A stretch of 64,000 bases of DNA from Lysobacter sp. ISL-50 (GTDB taxonomy: Bacteria > Pseudomonadota > Gammaproteobacteria > Xanthomonadales > Xanthomonadaceae). The stretch spans positions 138,227 through 202,226 of the forward strand of contig NZ_JAGGRI010000019.1 of assembly GCF_018612875.1 (NCBI RefSeq). Direction: 5' to 3'. A program made the translations under genes and the position numbers. Below are positions 33,200-42,753 of the stretch, in pieces (within the stretch, counting starts at the first letter, position 1; every line of letters starts with the position of its first letter). The notes beneath the pieces were generated by a model. It did no database searches, was not told the DNA's origin, and saw only the letters and a program-made list of their open reading frames with translations.

Positions 33200-33221
33200 C
33201 GCCGCATATGCGGCGTTTTTT
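33200..33221 (+). terminator. Rho-independent terminator immediately upstream of ald
   Basis: CGCCGC ATAT GCGGCG followed by TTTTTT, only 22 bases before the ald start and upstream of its GGAGA ribosome site. No annotated plus-strand gene precedes it, so it either ends a small transcript in 32861-33199 or acts as an attenuator in the ald leader. Confidence 0.8.
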
Positions 33222-33243
33222 CTGGGCCGCACTGGAGATAGCA

Positions 33244-34311
33244 ATGCGTATCGGCGTACCGAAGGAAACCAAGACTCTCGAAGGGCGCGTAGCGCTCGTT
33301 CCCGCCGCGGCCGGCGACCTGGTCAATCGCGGCCACGAGGTCTGGCTGGAACAGGACGCGGGCATCAAGAGCGGCTTCAAGGACGCCGACTACACCCGTC
33401 TGGGCGTGAAGATCGCGCCGGACGCGGCGGCGCTGTACGAAAAGGGCGAGCTGATCGTCAAGGTCAAGGAGCCGATCGCCGGCGACCTGCAGCACCTGCG
33501 CAAGGATCACCTGCTGTTCTGCTACCTGCATCTGGCCGCCGAGCCGACCCTGACCAAGCAGTTGCTGGACATCGGCCTGACCGGCGTCGCCTTCGAGACC
33601 GTCGAGCTGCCCAACGGCGATCTGCCGCTGCTGGCGCCGATGTCGATCATCGCCGGCAAGATCGGCGTGCAGGTCGGCACCCACCTGCTGCACCAGCCCA
33701 TGAGCGGCAAGGGCAAGCTGCTGGGCGGCCTGCCGTCCACCGAGCGCGGCAAGGTGGTGGTGTTCGGCGCGGGCCAGGCCGGCGGCGCCTCGGCGGCGCT
33801 GGCCGCGGCCGGCGGCTCAAACGTCACCGTGTTCGAAATGCGCCAAGACCGCATGGAGCAGATGATGCGCCTGGGCAACAACGTCACCACGCTGTTCCCG
33901 TACGTGGACGTGGTCGCGCGCGAAGTGGCTTCGGCCGATCTGGTGATCGGCGCGGTGCTGGTGACCGGCGCGCGCGCGCCGCACGTGCTGACCCGCGAAA
34001 TGCTCAAGGGCATGGAAGACGGCAGCGTGGTGGTGGACATTTCCATCGACCAGGGCGGCTGCTTCGAGACCTCGCGTCCGACCACCTGGAAAGAGCCGAC
34101 CTATGTGGAAGAGGGCGTCACCCACTTCTGCGTGACCAACATGCCCGGCGCGGTGCCGCAGACCTCCTCGCAGGCGATCTGCGCGGCGATCCTGCCGTGG
34201 GTCAACAAGCTCGCCGGCGACGACTGGCGCGGCAACCAGGCGCTGGTGCGCGGCATCAACGTCGAAGGCGGCAAGCTGATCCACCCGGCGTTGCAGGGCA
34301 TGAAGCTGTAA
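33244..34311 (+). CDS. ald: Alanine dehydrogenase
   Basis: Ald reversibly deaminates L-alanine to pyruvate with NAD. The 355-residue protein starts with the typical [18 protein letters not shown] and has the substrate residues in KVKEP and the NAD-binding [17 protein letters not shown]. The signature [16 protein letters not shown] and the ending [14 protein letters not shown] are also present. The ATG at 33244 has GGAGA seven bases upstream; a longer frame would begin inside the preceding terminator. Regulation by readthrough of that terminator is possible. Confidence 0.96.
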   Translation: MRIGVPKETKTLEGRVALVPAAAGDLVNRGHEVWLEQDAGIKSGFKDADYTRLGVKIAPDAAALYEKGELIVKVKEPIAGDLQHLRKDHLLFCYLHLAAEPTLTKQLLDIGLTGVAFETVELPNGDLPLLAPMSIIAGKIGVQVGTHLLHQPMSGKGKLLGGLPSTERGKVVVFGAGQAGGASAALAAAGGSNVTVFEMRQDRMEQMMRLGNNVTTLFPYVDVVAREVASADLVIGAVLVTGARAPHVLTREMLKGMEDGSVVVDISIDQGGCFETSRPTTWKEPTYVEEGVTHFCVTNMPGAVPQTSSQAICAAILPWVNKLAGDDWRGNQALVRGINVEGGKLIHPALQGMKL

Positions 34312-34356
34312 GAGCCGGGATACGGGATTCGGGATTCGTCCCGGTTCCCTGGCGAG

Positions 34357-34417
34357 CGGGAACGGTCGGGCGGGCGGTGGCGTTGAGTGCTACCGTTCGT
34401 GGGCCGTTCCCGTTTTT
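34357..34417 (+). terminator. Probable terminator of ald
   Basis: CGGGAACGG at 34357-34365 pairs with CCGTTCCCG at 34404-34412 and is followed by TTTTT. The loop is long (38 bases), so it is weaker than the others in this window. Confidence 0.5.
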
Positions 34418-34583
34418 CGTTGCGCGGCGCGGATTTGCGTCCGGTCTGGGCGCGCGCGGCGGCGGCACGCACGGCGATCGGGCGTGTCGGTAAATGCCGC
34501 TGTTCGTCACTTTTCTTCCCAAATCGCTTTATTCCGCTGTATATTCAAAGACTAACGGTACCAACCTAAGGCAGCACATCACG

Positions 34584-36950
34584 GTGGCGTCAGCACCCAC
34601 AACCGCCAGTCGCAAGAAAGCCAAGCCCACCGAAGCGCCGGTCAACGCACCGTCGCCGAAGAGGCAGCGCCTCATGCGCGACATCTCGCTGATCATCATC
34701 GCCCCGTTGCTGCTGTACCTGCTGGCCAGCCTGGTCACCTTCTCGCCCAGCGATCCCGGCTGGTCGCATTCGGGCTCGATCACCGCGCCGCTGCACAACC
34801 TGGGCGGCCGCGTCGGCGCCTGGATCGCCGACGTGCTGCTGTACCTGTGCGGCTATATCGCGTTCCTGTTGCCGATCATGCTCGGCGCGATCGCCTGGAT
34901 CGCCCTGTTCGGCATGGACACCGACGGCGATGGCGACGCCGACCTGGGTCCCGCGCTGCGCCTGGTCGGCATCGTCGGATTCCTGGTTTCCTCCACCGGT
35001 CTGGCGCACCTGCGTTTCGGCGTGGCGGAAAATTTCTCCGCCGGCAGCGGCGGCATCCTCGGCCAACTGGTCGGGCGTTCGCTGTACTCCGGCTTCGGCC
35101 CGGTCGGCGGCAATCTGTTCCTGGCCGCCTTGTTGCTGATCTCCTTCACCTTGGCCACGGGCGTGTCATGGTTCGCGGTCATGGACTGGCTGGGCCGCTG
35201 GACCCTGGCGCTGGGCCCGGTGCTGAGCAAGCTGTTCCGCCGCGGCAGCCAGCAGGCCACCGAATGGCGCCAGACCCAGGTCATGCGCGAGGAGCGCGAA
35301 GAAGCGCGCAAGGTCGATACCGAACTGCGTTCCAAGCGCGAGAAGGTCAAGATCGAGCCGCCGCCGGCGCCGGTGGTGGAAAAGAGCGAACGCGCCAAGC
35401 GCGAAACCCAGATTCCGCTGTTCAACACCGGCGACGGCAGCGGCCTGCCGCCGTTGGCGCTGCTCGACGATCCCAAGCCGCAGCCCAAGGGCTACAGCGA
35501 AGAAACCCTGGAAACGCTGTCGCGGCAGATCGAGTTCAAGCTCAAGGATTTCCGCATCGACGCCCAGGTCATGGGCGCGTACCCGGGCCCGGTCATCACC
35601 CGCTTCGAAGTGCAGCCGGCGCCGGGGGTGAAGGTCAGCCAGATCAGCTCGCTCGACAAGGACATCGCGCGCGGCCTGTCGGTGAAATCCGTGCGCGTGG
35701 TGGACGTGATCCCGGGCAAGTCGGTGATCGGCCTGGAAACGCCGAACACCACCCGCGAGATGATCTTCCTGTCCGAGCTGCTGCGCTCGAAGGAATACGA
35801 CAAGTCCGGCAGCCCGCTGACCCTGGCGCTGGGCAAGGACATCGCCGGGCGGCCCACCGTGGCCGATCTGGCGCGCATGCCGCATCTGCTGGTCGCCGGC
35901 ACCACCGGCTCGGGCAAGTCGGTCGCGGTCAACGCGATGGTGCTGAGTCTGCTGTACAAGGCGTCGGCGAAAGAACTGCGGATGCTGATGATCGATCCGA
36001 AGATGCTCGAACTCTCGGTCTACGAGGGCATCCCGCATCTGCTCGCGCCGGTCGTGACCGACATGAAGGAAGCCGCCAACGGCCTGCGCTGGTGCGTGGC
36101 CGAGATGGAGCGGCGCTACAAGCTGATGTCGATGGTCGGCGTGCGCAACCTGGCCGGCTTCAACAAGAAGGTCCGCGACGCCGAGGAAGCGGGCCAGCCG
36201 ATGATGGATCCGCTGTTCAAGCCCAACCCGGACCTGGACGAAGCGCCGCGTCAGTTGGAGACCTTGCCGTTCATCGTCATCTTCATCGACGAATTCGCCG
36301 ACATGATGATGATCGTCGGCAAGAAGGTCGAAGAACTCATCGCCCGTCTGGCGCAGAAGGCGCGCGCGGCCGGCATCCACCTGATCCTGGCGACCCAGCG
36401 GCCGTCGGTGGACGTCATCACCGGCCTGATCAAGGCCAATATCCCGACCCGAATCGCCTTCCAGGTGTCGAGCAAGATCGACTCGCGCACCATCCTCGAC
36501 CAGTCCGGCGCCGAAACCCTGCTGGGCCACGGCGACATGCTGTACCTGCCGCCCGGCACCGCCATGCCCGAGCGCGTGCACGGCGCCTTCGTCTCGGACG
36601 AGGAAGTGCATCGCGTGGTCGAGCACCTCAAGCAGATCGGCGGCCGCCCGGATTACATCGAAGGCGTGCTCGACGAAGTGCAGACCATGGGCGACGGCAC
36701 CGTGGTCGGCGCGACCGGCCTGCCGGAAACCGCCAGCAGCGGCGGCGATGAATCCGATCCGCTCTACGACGAAGCCGTGCGCATCGTCACCGAGACCCGC
36801 CGCGCCTCGATCTCGGGCGTGCAGCGGCGCCTGAAGATCGGCTACAACCGCGCCGCGCGCCTGATCGAGGCGATGGAAGCGGCCGGTATCGTGACCCCGC
36901 CGGAGCACAACGGCGACCGCAGCGTGCTTGCGCCGCCGCCGCCGAAGTAA
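34584..36950 (+). CDS. ftsK: DNA translocase FtsK
   Basis: FtsK anchors to the division septum and pumps chromosomal DNA toward dif. The 788-residue protein has about four N-terminal membrane segments (residues 30-210), a short charged linker (~210-290), a RecA-like motor with Walker A Lys445 (GTTGSGKS) and Walker [15 protein letters not shown], and the C-terminal gamma winged-helix domain ([20 protein letters not shown]). I use the GTG at 34584, which gives the basic N-terminus usual for the family; an upstream in-frame start would add 30 unlikely residues. Confidence 0.95.
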   Translation: MASAPTTASRKKAKPTEAPVNAPSPKRQRLMRDISLIIIAPLLLYLLASLVTFSPSDPGWSHSGSITAPLHNLGGRVGAWIADVLLYLCGYIAFLLPIMLGAIAWIALFGMDTDGDGDADLGPALRLVGIVGFLVSSTGLAHLRFGVAENFSAGSGGILGQLVGRSLYSGFGPVGGNLFLAALLLISFTLATGVSWFAVMDWLGRWTLALGPVLSKLFRRGSQQATEWRQTQVMREEREEARKVDTELRSKREKVKIEPPPAPVVEKSERAKRETQIPLFNTGDGSGLPPLALLDDPKPQPKGYSEETLETLSRQIEFKLKDFRIDAQVMGAYPGPVITRFEVQPAPGVKVSQISSLDKDIARGLSVKSVRVVDVIPGKSVIGLETPNTTREMIFLSELLRSKEYDKSGSPLTLALGKDIAGRPTVADLARMPHLLVAGTTGSGKSVAVNAMVLSLLYKASAKELRMLMIDPKMLELSVYEGIPHLLAPVVTDMKEAANGLRWCVAEMERRYKLMSMVGVRNLAGFNKKVRDAEEAGQPMMDPLFKPNPDLDEAPRQLETLPFIVIFIDEFADMMMIVGKKVEELIARLAQKARAAGIHLILATQRPSVDVITGLIKANIPTRIAFQVSSKIDSRTILDQSGAETLLGHGDMLYLPPGTAMPERVHGAFVSDEEVHRVVEHLKQIGGRPDYIEGVLDEVQTMGDGTVVGATGLPETASSGGDESDPLYDEAVRIVTETRRASISGVQRRLKIGYNRAARLIEAMEAAGIVTPPEHNGDRSVLAPPPPK

Positions 36951-37140
36951 CCGCCGCGGTGTACGCAAGCGCGCCGTCCGCAGTCGGCGCCCCCGCAAGC
37001 GTTCAAGGCCGGCGCGCGGGGACATATCGGCCTCGGATCTTGCGGTGGTATTAATCGCTGCGGTTGGCTCCACCCCACGTCGATACCGTGTTCAGGATTC
37101 CCTGCGCACACTGCCGCCATCGTTTTATGAGGAGCTTGCC

Positions 37141-37776
37141 GTGAACCGTCTCGTCCGCCACGCCGCCATCGCGCTCTCGCTGTCCACGGCCCTGTTCGCC
37201 GGTGCCGCCGTCGCCGGCGCGCGCGACGACCTGGGCGCGTTCACCCGCGGCCTCAAGGGCCTGGACGGCCAGTTCGCCCAGCAGGTGTTCGACACCAACG
37301 GCAAGCTCAAGGAATCCTCCACGGGGCAAGTCGCGCTGTCGGCGCCGCGGCTGTTCCGCTGGGAGTACGTCAAGCCGTACCCGCAACTGATCGTCGCCGA
37401 CGGCAAGAAGGTGTGGGTGTACGAGCCCGACCTGCAGCAAGTCAGCGTGCGTCCGCAGGGCGCGGAAGAACAGAACAGCCCGCTCGCGGCGCTGATCGAC
37501 CCGGGCAAGCTCGACAGCATGTTCGTGGTCAAGGACGCCGGCAGCAACGGCGGCCTCAACTGGCTGACCCTGGAACCTAAGAATCAGGGCGAGGCGAGTT
37601 TCCGCAACGCCAAGCTGGGCTTCAACGCCGGCGGCCTGAGCAAGATGGAAATCGTCGACGCGCTCGGCCAGAAGACCGAAATCAGCTTCAGCGGCTGGAA
37701 GCGCAATCCCAGCTTCCCGGCCAGCACGTTCAAGTACGCGCCGGGCAAGGGCGTGGATGTGATCGGCGAGGGTTGA
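37141..37776 (+). CDS. lolA: Outer-membrane lipoprotein carrier protein LolA
   Basis: LolA ferries lipoproteins through the periplasm from LolCDE to LolB. The 211-residue precursor starts at a GTG with a GAGGAG site and has a signal peptide ending near GAAVAGA. Conserved features include FTRGLKGLDGQFAQQVFD, FRWEYVKPYPQLIVADGKKVW and VYEPDLQQVSVR. The order ftsK-lolA-rarA is conserved in gamma-proteobacteria. Confidence 0.95.
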   Translation: MNRLVRHAAIALSLSTALFAGAAVAGARDDLGAFTRGLKGLDGQFAQQVFDTNGKLKESSTGQVALSAPRLFRWEYVKPYPQLIVADGKKVWVYEPDLQQVSVRPQGAEEQNSPLAALIDPGKLDSMFVVKDAGSNGGLNWLTLEPKNQGEASFRNAKLGFNAGGLSKMEIVDALGQKTEISFSGWKRNPSFPASTFKYAPGKGVDVIGEG

Positions 37777-37863
37777 TGCCGGTCCGCTGAGCGCGAACAC
37801 GGGCGGTCGCGGCACTCATGCAGGCGCAATCGCGTTGCCGCCTACCGGCGTGCGGTGCCGCCG

Positions 37864-38120
37864 TTACAGCGGCTTTTCGTAGCGGATCGTAGTCAGGCCG
37901 CTGTTCCATTCCTTATCCGGATAACGCGCGATTTCGCGATAGCCCAGGGCGAGGTCAGCGCCTGGCTGCCGCTGTTGAAGGTGTCGGTTTCCAGGCCGGC
38001 CAAGGCTTGGCCTCCGGCGCGCATCGCCGTTTCTGGCGCATCCATCAAAGCCCGCGCGACGCCGCGCCGGCGGCCGCGCGCGGCGAAGTGCAGCGCGGCG
38101 ACGCAGCCGTCGTCGCGGTT
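37864..38120 (-). pseudogene. Remnant of a GNAT N-acetyltransferase (truncated and frameshifted)
   Basis: On the minus strand one frame reads RGRRRGVARALMDA, the acetyl-CoA-binding motif, and continues to LETDTFNSGSQAL. A second frame then continues ALGYREIARYPDKEW and SGLTTIRYEKPL to a stop at 37864. Joined by a one-base frameshift near 37965 these make a normal GNAT C-terminus. A TAG at 38121-38123 closes the first frame upstream and the N-terminal half is missing, so the gene is dead. It lies between lolA and the muramidase gene. Confidence 0.7.
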
Positions 38121-38134
38121 CTATCGCCGATCGA

Positions 38135-38671
38135 TCAAGTCCCCGCCGGCAACTGCGCCGGAAACCAGTTCGCCCGCTTCAGCCACCCGGGCAGAAAACG
38201 GCGCAGCAGCGGATGGCTCGCGACCAGATGGTCGTAATAATTGATCCGGCCCTGGCGATACAGCGCGTACAACGAGGCCTGATCGGCGCGCTGCACGGCG
38301 ATGAGCGTTTCCGGGCCGAAGTGGCCGTCGGCGGCCAGCGGCGGACCGAGCAGGTTCTGCAGCAGCAAGATCGCCTGGAAGCCGGCGTTGACGTAGAAGT
38401 CGAACACGATCGCGGCCAGGTCCTGCGCGGCGATCGAGTCGCCGTAGATCGCGTTCCAGTACAGCGCCTTGTACAGGACCGCGGCCTGCTCCCGGCTCAG
38501 GGCCTGCAGATTGGCCAGGGTCGGGGCGACGCCGAGCAGGGTCTGCGCGTGCGCCTGGAAGGTCTGCAGGGTGATGCCCATGTTGGTCGCGCCGCCCGGA
38601 TCGCTGGGGTCATCGACAAAGCCGCCCTCGAAGATCAGCAGTTGCGGGAAGTAATCGTTGAAGTCGGCCAT
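38135..38671 (-). CDS. Glycoside hydrolase family 108 / putative peptidoglycan-binding protein
   Basis: A 178-residue lysozyme-like protein of the GH108 (secretion-activator, ZliS) family. The catalytic Glu15 lies in FEGGFVDDPSDPGGATNMGI, and the C-terminal half matches the partner peptidoglycan-binding domain (DGHFGPETL). No signal peptide is visible, so export would need a holin or non-Sec route, as for phage endolysins. The ATG at 38671 has a GGAGA site. There are no phage genes around it, so it may be a domesticated phage lysozyme or a stand-alone autolysin. Confidence 0.85.
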   Translation of the reverse strand: MADFNDYFPQLLIFEGGFVDDPSDPGGATNMGITLQTFQAHAQTLLGVAPTLANLQALSREQAAVLYKALYWNAIYGDSIAAQDLAAIVFDFYVNAGFQAILLLQNLLGPPLAADGHFGPETLIAVQRADQASLYALYRQGRINYYDHLVASHPLLRRFLPGWLKRANWFPAQLPAGT

Positions 38672-38992
38672 TGCGGGTCTCCGGCAGGTGGGGGTGCGGC
38701 GGGCGCGATGCGTCCGCCGGACGGGAAAACGGGATCGCGCGGCATCGCTGCGCGCGAGACCGGCGAACGGCGGGGCCGTACCGCCGCGCTGTGGAGCAAA
38801 CGCGGCCGTCCGCGCCTTGTGAGGCGCCCATCGCCAGGGCCGAGCTTGCCGCGATCGCGCCCGTGCCGCCTTACCGCCGCCTGACGGTTTGCAAAATCCC
38901 GTTGGATCAAGCTGTTGCGGACGCGGGCGATTCGCCGCCGGCGCGATCTTGGTATCGTGGCGGTCGATACTCACACCGGAATTTCCCCGTAA
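38672..38992. other. Divergent intergenic region between muramidase gene and rarA
   Basis: These 321 bases contain no supportable gene. Both divergent promoters must lie here, but I see no clear -35/-10 pair. Confidence 0.4.
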
Positions 38993-40351
38993 GTGGCCCG
39001 TCGAACCGCCCCCTCGCAGGACTCGCGCGATCTGCTCAGCGTCGATAACGACGGCCTGCGTCCGCTGGCCGAGCGCATGCGCCCGCGCAGCGTCGATGAA
39101 ATGGTCGGCCAGCGCCGCCTGCTCGCGCCGGGCTCGGCACTGCGCCGCGCGGTCGAATCCGGACGCGTGCATTCGATGATCCTGTGGGGCCCGCCGGGAT
39201 GTGGCAAGACCACCCTGGCGCTGCTGCTGGCGCGCTACGCCGACGCCGAGTTCAAGGCAATCTCGGCCGTGCTCTCGGGGCTGCCCGAGGTGCGGCAAGT
39301 GCTGGCCGAGGCCGCGCATCGTTTCGCCGACGGCCGCCGCACAGTGTTGTTCGTGGACGAGGTGCATCGCTTCAACAAGACCCAGCAGGACGCGTTCCTG
39401 CCGCATATCGAGCGCGGCACGATCATCTTCGTCGGCGCGACCACCGAGAACCCGTCGTTCGAACTCAACTCTGCGCTGCTGTCGCGCTGCCGCGTGCACG
39501 TGATGGAAGCGGTCTCGCCCGACGACATCCGCCACAGCCTGCGGCGCGCGCTGGAAGACGAAGAGCGCGGCCTGGGCGCGCAGCCGGTGCACGTCGGCGA
39601 CGATTTGCTGCTGCAGATCGCCACCGCCGCCGACGGCGACGTGCGCCGCGCGCTGACCTTGCTGGAAATCGCCGCCGAACTGGCCGCCGACGAAGACGGA
39701 CAGATCACCGCCGCGACCCTGGCGCAGGTGCTGGCCGACCGCACCCGCCGCTTCGACAAGGGCGGCGAGCAGTTCTACGACCAGATTTCGGCGCTGCACA
39801 AATCCGTGCGCAGCTCCAACCCCGACGCGGCGCTGTATTGGTTCGCGCGCATGCTCGACGGCGGTTGCGACCCGCATTACCTGGCGCGGCGGCTGACCCG
39901 CATGGCGGTGGAGGACATCGGCCTGGCCGATCCGCGCGCGCTGCAGATGTCGGTCGATGCCTGGGACACCTACGACCGCCTGGGCAGCCCGGAAGGCGAT
40001 CTGGCCCTGGCGCAGGTGGTGATCTATCTGGCCAGCACCGCCAAGTCCAACGCTGCTTATGCCGCTTTCAACGCGGCCAAGGCGGATGTGGTCGAGCACG
40101 GCACCCAGGATGTCCCGCTGCATCTGCGCAACGCGCCGACCAAGCTGATGAAGCAGTTGGGGTATTCGAAGGGTTACCAGTACGACCACGATGCCGACGG
40201 CGGCATCGCCCTGGATCAGACCGGGTTCCCGGATGCGATGGGCGAGCGGGTGTATTACCAGCCGGTGGAGCGCGGGCTGGAGCTCAAGCTCGGCGAGAAG
40301 CTCGCGCGGTTGCGGGCGCAACGCGCGCAGGCGCGCGGCGAGGGCGAATGA
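38993..40351 (+). CDS. rarA: Replication-associated recombination protein RarA (MgsA)
   Basis: A 452-residue AAA+ ATPase related to clamp loaders and RuvB, acting at stalled replication forks. Walker A Lys72 (GPPGCGKTT), Walker B (VLFVDEVHRFNK), sensor 1 (GATTENPSFELNSALLSRC) and the C-terminal MgsA domain (NAPTKLMKQLGYSKGYQY) are present. Translation begins at the GTG at 38993, which gives the conserved RPLAERMRPRSVDEMVGQ near the N-terminus. The gene keeps its usual place between lolA and crcB. Confidence 0.95.
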   Translation: MARRTAPSQDSRDLLSVDNDGLRPLAERMRPRSVDEMVGQRRLLAPGSALRRAVESGRVHSMILWGPPGCGKTTLALLLARYADAEFKAISAVLSGLPEVRQVLAEAAHRFADGRRTVLFVDEVHRFNKTQQDAFLPHIERGTIIFVGATTENPSFELNSALLSRCRVHVMEAVSPDDIRHSLRRALEDEERGLGAQPVHVGDDLLLQIATAADGDVRRALTLLEIAAELAADEDGQITAATLAQVLADRTRRFDKGGEQFYDQISALHKSVRSSNPDAALYWFARMLDGGCDPHYLARRLTRMAVEDIGLADPRALQMSVDAWDTYDRLGSPEGDLALAQVVIYLASTAKSNAAYAAFNAAKADVVEHGTQDVPLHLRNAPTKLMKQLGYSKGYQYDHDADGGIALDQTGFPDAMGERVYYQPVERGLELKLGEKLARLRAQRAQARGEGE

Positions 40352-40360
40352 GTCCGTGGT

Positions 40361-40526
40361 CGAACTGTGAGGTCTTTTGTAGGAGGGGCTTCAGCCCCGA
40401 TGCTTTTCGCTCAGATCGCCGGAATCGATCCCTTCTGAGCGAAGATCGAACTGTGAGGTCTTTTGTGGGAGGGGCTTCAGCCCCGATGCTTTTCGTTCAG
40501 ATCGCCGGAATCGATCCCTTCTGATC
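40361..40526. repeat. Two tandem copies (86-bp period) of a GGGGCTTCAGCCCC repeat element
   Basis: Copies starting at 40361 and 40447 share CGAACTGTGAGGTCTTTTGT, the hairpin core GGAGGGGCTTCAGCCCCGATG and CAGATCGCCGGAATCGATCC. This is an intergenic repeat class with a short GGGGCT-TC-AGCCCC stem, found in several places in this genome segment. Confidence 0.9.
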
Positions 40527-40775
40527 GAAAAACATCGGGGCTGAAGCCCCTCCCACAAAAGACTTCGGGGTTGGGCGGTGGTTGGCACTGGCGCCGTTGT
40601 TTGTGTCGAATCCGACGACCTGAGCGAAAAACATCGGGGCTGAAGCCCCTCCCACAAAAGACTTCGGGCTTGCGCGGTGGTTGGCGCCGGCGCCGTTGTT
40701 TGTGTCGAATCCGGCGATTTGAGCGAAAGGCATCGGGGCTGAAGCCCCTCCTACAAAAGACTTCGGGGTTGCGCG
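40527..40775. repeat. Three inverted copies of the same GGGGCTTCAGCCCC element
   Basis: Cores CATCGGGGCTGAAGCCCCTC lie at about 40532, 40632 and 40731, about 100 bases apart, in opposite orientation to the two copies just before. Each is followed by CCCACAAAAGACTTCGGG or a close variant and a less conserved spacer (GGTTGG..GGCGCCGTTGTTTGTGTCGAATCC). With the direct pair, the 502-base rarA-crcB gap is almost entirely repeat DNA. Confidence 0.9.
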
Positions 40776-40853
40776 GCGGTTGGCGTCGGCGTCATTGTCC
40801 ACATCGATGGCGCGACCGGCGCCATGCATGCCACTTCACGGAGTCCGCAACCG

Positions 40854-41255
40854 ATGACCCGCGCCGCCTTGCTGCAACTGCTCGCCGTCGGCCTCGGCGG
40901 CGCATTCGGCGCGATGCTGCGCCACGGCGCCAACCTGCTGCTGCCGCGCGCGGCCGCGCCGTGGCCGGCGCTGTCCACCCTGTGCGTCAATGTCGTGGGC
41001 TGCCTGTGCGCGGGCTTGCTGCTGGTGTGGCTGGGCGGGCGCGAAGACGCCGATTTCTGGCGCGCGCTGTTGCTGACCGGGGTGCTCGGTGGTCTGACCA
41101 CGTTCTCGGCCTTCGGCGTGGACCTGCTGGCGCTGTTGCGCGCGGCCCGCTACGACTGGCTGGCGCTGACCGTCGCCGCCCACGTCGGCCTGGGCCTGCT
41201 GGCGATCCTTGCCGGCTGGCGCCTGGGGCAGTTGGCGTGGCCGGGGCGGATCTGA
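40854..41255 (+). CDS. crcB: Fluoride ion channel CrcB/Fluc
   Basis: A 133-residue inner-membrane protein with four hydrophobic segments that exports fluoride as a dual-topology dimer. Family motifs GGAFGAMLRHG, CVNVVGC and GGLTTFSAFG are present. The ATG at 40854 is favoured; another in-frame ATG ten codons upstream is possible. In relatives serS usually follows; here synteny breaks after this gene. Confidence 0.93.
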   Translation: MTRAALLQLLAVGLGGAFGAMLRHGANLLLPRAAAPWPALSTLCVNVVGCLCAGLLLVWLGGREDADFWRALLLTGVLGGLTTFSAFGVDLLALLRAARYDWLALTVAAHVGLGLLAILAGWRLGQLAWPGRI

Positions 41256-41422
41256 GCCCGAATCGATCCGCACCGGCACGAATCGGGCGACGGCCGATCC
41301 AGGGCCGGCGCGACTTTCGAATAGCGCCGATCTGACCGGCACGAATCCGAACACGCACCGTTCAAAGCGGTCACGGACCACACCGCAAGATCCCGATCCG
41401 GCGCCGGCCACCCAGCCGCGAT

Positions 41423-41746
41423 CTACTCCGCCCGCGGATTCACCGGCAGCCGGGTCATCCGCAGCACCTCGTCGCTGGGCGCCGAGGATTTGTTGGACAA
41501 CACCTGCTGCAGCGATTCGACCTCGGCCCAGACCATGTGCTGCAGCGCCTGCAGCAGGGTCGAGCCGGCGTCGGACAGGCTCAGGCGTCCGTCCAGGCTC
41601 AAGGCTAGCCCGTCTTCGATCAACGCATGCTTCATATGGCTGGTTTCCGGCTGCACCCCACGCTGCAGCCCCACCAGGACGCTCAGCAGAGCGTGCTCTC
41701 GCAGTGACACCTTGAACAAAATGCTTCCCCTGTCCGCGCTCGGCAT
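41423..41746 (-). CDS. Hypothetical protein (107 residues)
   Basis: A cytoplasmic protein without recognisable motifs. The N-terminal half (LREHALLSVLVGLQRGVQPE, then HALIEDGLALSLDGRLSLSDAG) has the helix-helix-wing look of a small winged-helix domain, and the rest is helical. The ribosome site is weak (AAAGA). Codon use fits the genome. It is divergent from the SapC-family gene. Function unknown; a regulatory role is only a guess. Confidence 0.6.
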   Translation of the reverse strand: MPSADRGSILFKVSLREHALLSVLVGLQRGVQPETSHMKHALIEDGLALSLDGRLSLSDAGSTLLQALQHMVWAEVESLQQVLSNKSSAPSDEVLRMTRLPVNPRAE

Positions 41747-41794
41747 GTCTTTTGTGTGCCTGAAATCACGATATGGGAAGCGGTGTGATGACAG

Positions 41795-41822
41795 CTTTGA
41801 CAGGGCTTAATGCGCGTCAAAG
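41795..41822. promoter_or_regulatory. Inverted repeat with TTGACA box upstream of the SapC-family gene
   Basis: CTTTGAC (41795-41801) and GTCAAAG (41816-41822) are inverted around 14 bases. TTGACA at 41797-41802 is a perfect -35 hexamer on the plus strand, though the -10 is unclear. It lies between two divergent genes and could be an operator for either. Confidence 0.35.
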
Positions 41823-41939
41823 TAGCACTCATGGTGTGCCGGCGGTGCTGCCGGCGCTGCTTGTAACTGTCACCTCGATGGCTCATCTTCGCCGCTGACC
41901 CGGATTGACCGGGCGGCCGCCACCAGGAACCGGACCTCC

Positions 41940-42692
41940 ATGCTGATCTACGATCGCGTCGTACCGCTCAACCGCCACACCCACCGCCGCCTGCGCCTGC
42001 GCTCGGCCCAGCACAACGCCCGTTTCGCCGCCGAGCTCAACTCGGTGCCGCTGACCACGGTCGAATTCCCGCACGCCGCCTCCGAGTACGCGATCGTGTT
42101 CGCGCGCCTGGAGAACGGCGACTTCCTGCCGGCGGTCGTGGTCGGGCTGCGCAACCAGCAGAACCTGTACGTGGACGAGAACGCGCGCTGGAAGCGCGGC
42201 TACGTGCCGGCGTTCCTGCGCCAATATCCGTTCATGCTCGCCGAGGACCGCGACAGCGGCACGGTCACCGTCTGCGTCGATATGGCCTACGACGGCCTGT
42301 CGGAAGAAGAGGGCGACGCGCTGTTCCAGGAAAACGGCGACGACAGCGAGAACCTCGGCCGCGCGATGACCTTCCTGCAGGACCTGCACGGCGAGTTCAA
42401 GCGCACCGCCGCGTTCACCGCCAGGCTCAAGGAACTGAACCTGCTGGACCAGCAGGTGATCCGCTTCGGCGGCGAAGGCGAAACGCAGCGCGAGCTGGGC
42501 GGCGTCTACGTGGTCTCGGAAGAGCGCCTGCTGCAGCTCGACGACGCGGTGCTGCCGGAGCTGCTGCGCTCCGGCGCCATGGGCCTGATCTATACCCACC
42601 TGGTGTCGATGCGCAATCTCGACCGCCTGTCCGAACTGGCCCAGCAGGACGCGGCCAACAAGTCCGCCGCCGCTGCCTCCGCGGTCAACTGA
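41940..42692 (+). CDS. SapC family protein
   Basis: A 250-residue protein of the SapC family (S-layer-associated protein C of Campylobacter gave the name). Typical parts are the start YDRVVPLNRHTHRRLRL, FPHAASEYAIVFARLENGDF, YVPAFLRQYPF and the long central region. No signal peptide is visible, so the protein appears cytoplasmic and its biochemical role is unknown. It lies just before the two-partner secretion locus, on the same strand, but is 800 bases away and so not clearly part of that operon. Confidence 0.85.
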   Translation: MLIYDRVVPLNRHTHRRLRLRSAQHNARFAAELNSVPLTTVEFPHAASEYAIVFARLENGDFLPAVVVGLRNQQNLYVDENARWKRGYVPAFLRQYPFMLAEDRDSGTVTVCVDMAYDGLSEEEGDALFQENGDDSENLGRAMTFLQDLHGEFKRTAAFTARLKELNLLDQQVIRFGGEGETQRELGGVYVVSEERLLQLDDAVLPELLRSGAMGLIYTHLVSMRNLDRLSELAQQDAANKSAAAASAVN

Positions 42693-42730
42693 GCCCGCCG
42701 CCCGGTTCGCGGGCGGCCCCGGGCTTTATC

Positions 42731-42753
42731 GGCGCGACCGCGACGGTCGCGCC
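42731..42753. terminator. Hairpin after the SapC-family gene
   Basis: A perfect 10-bp stem (GGCGCGACCG CGA CGGTCGCGCC) 38 bases after the stop. No T-tract follows, so termination is plausible but unproven. Confidence 0.4.
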
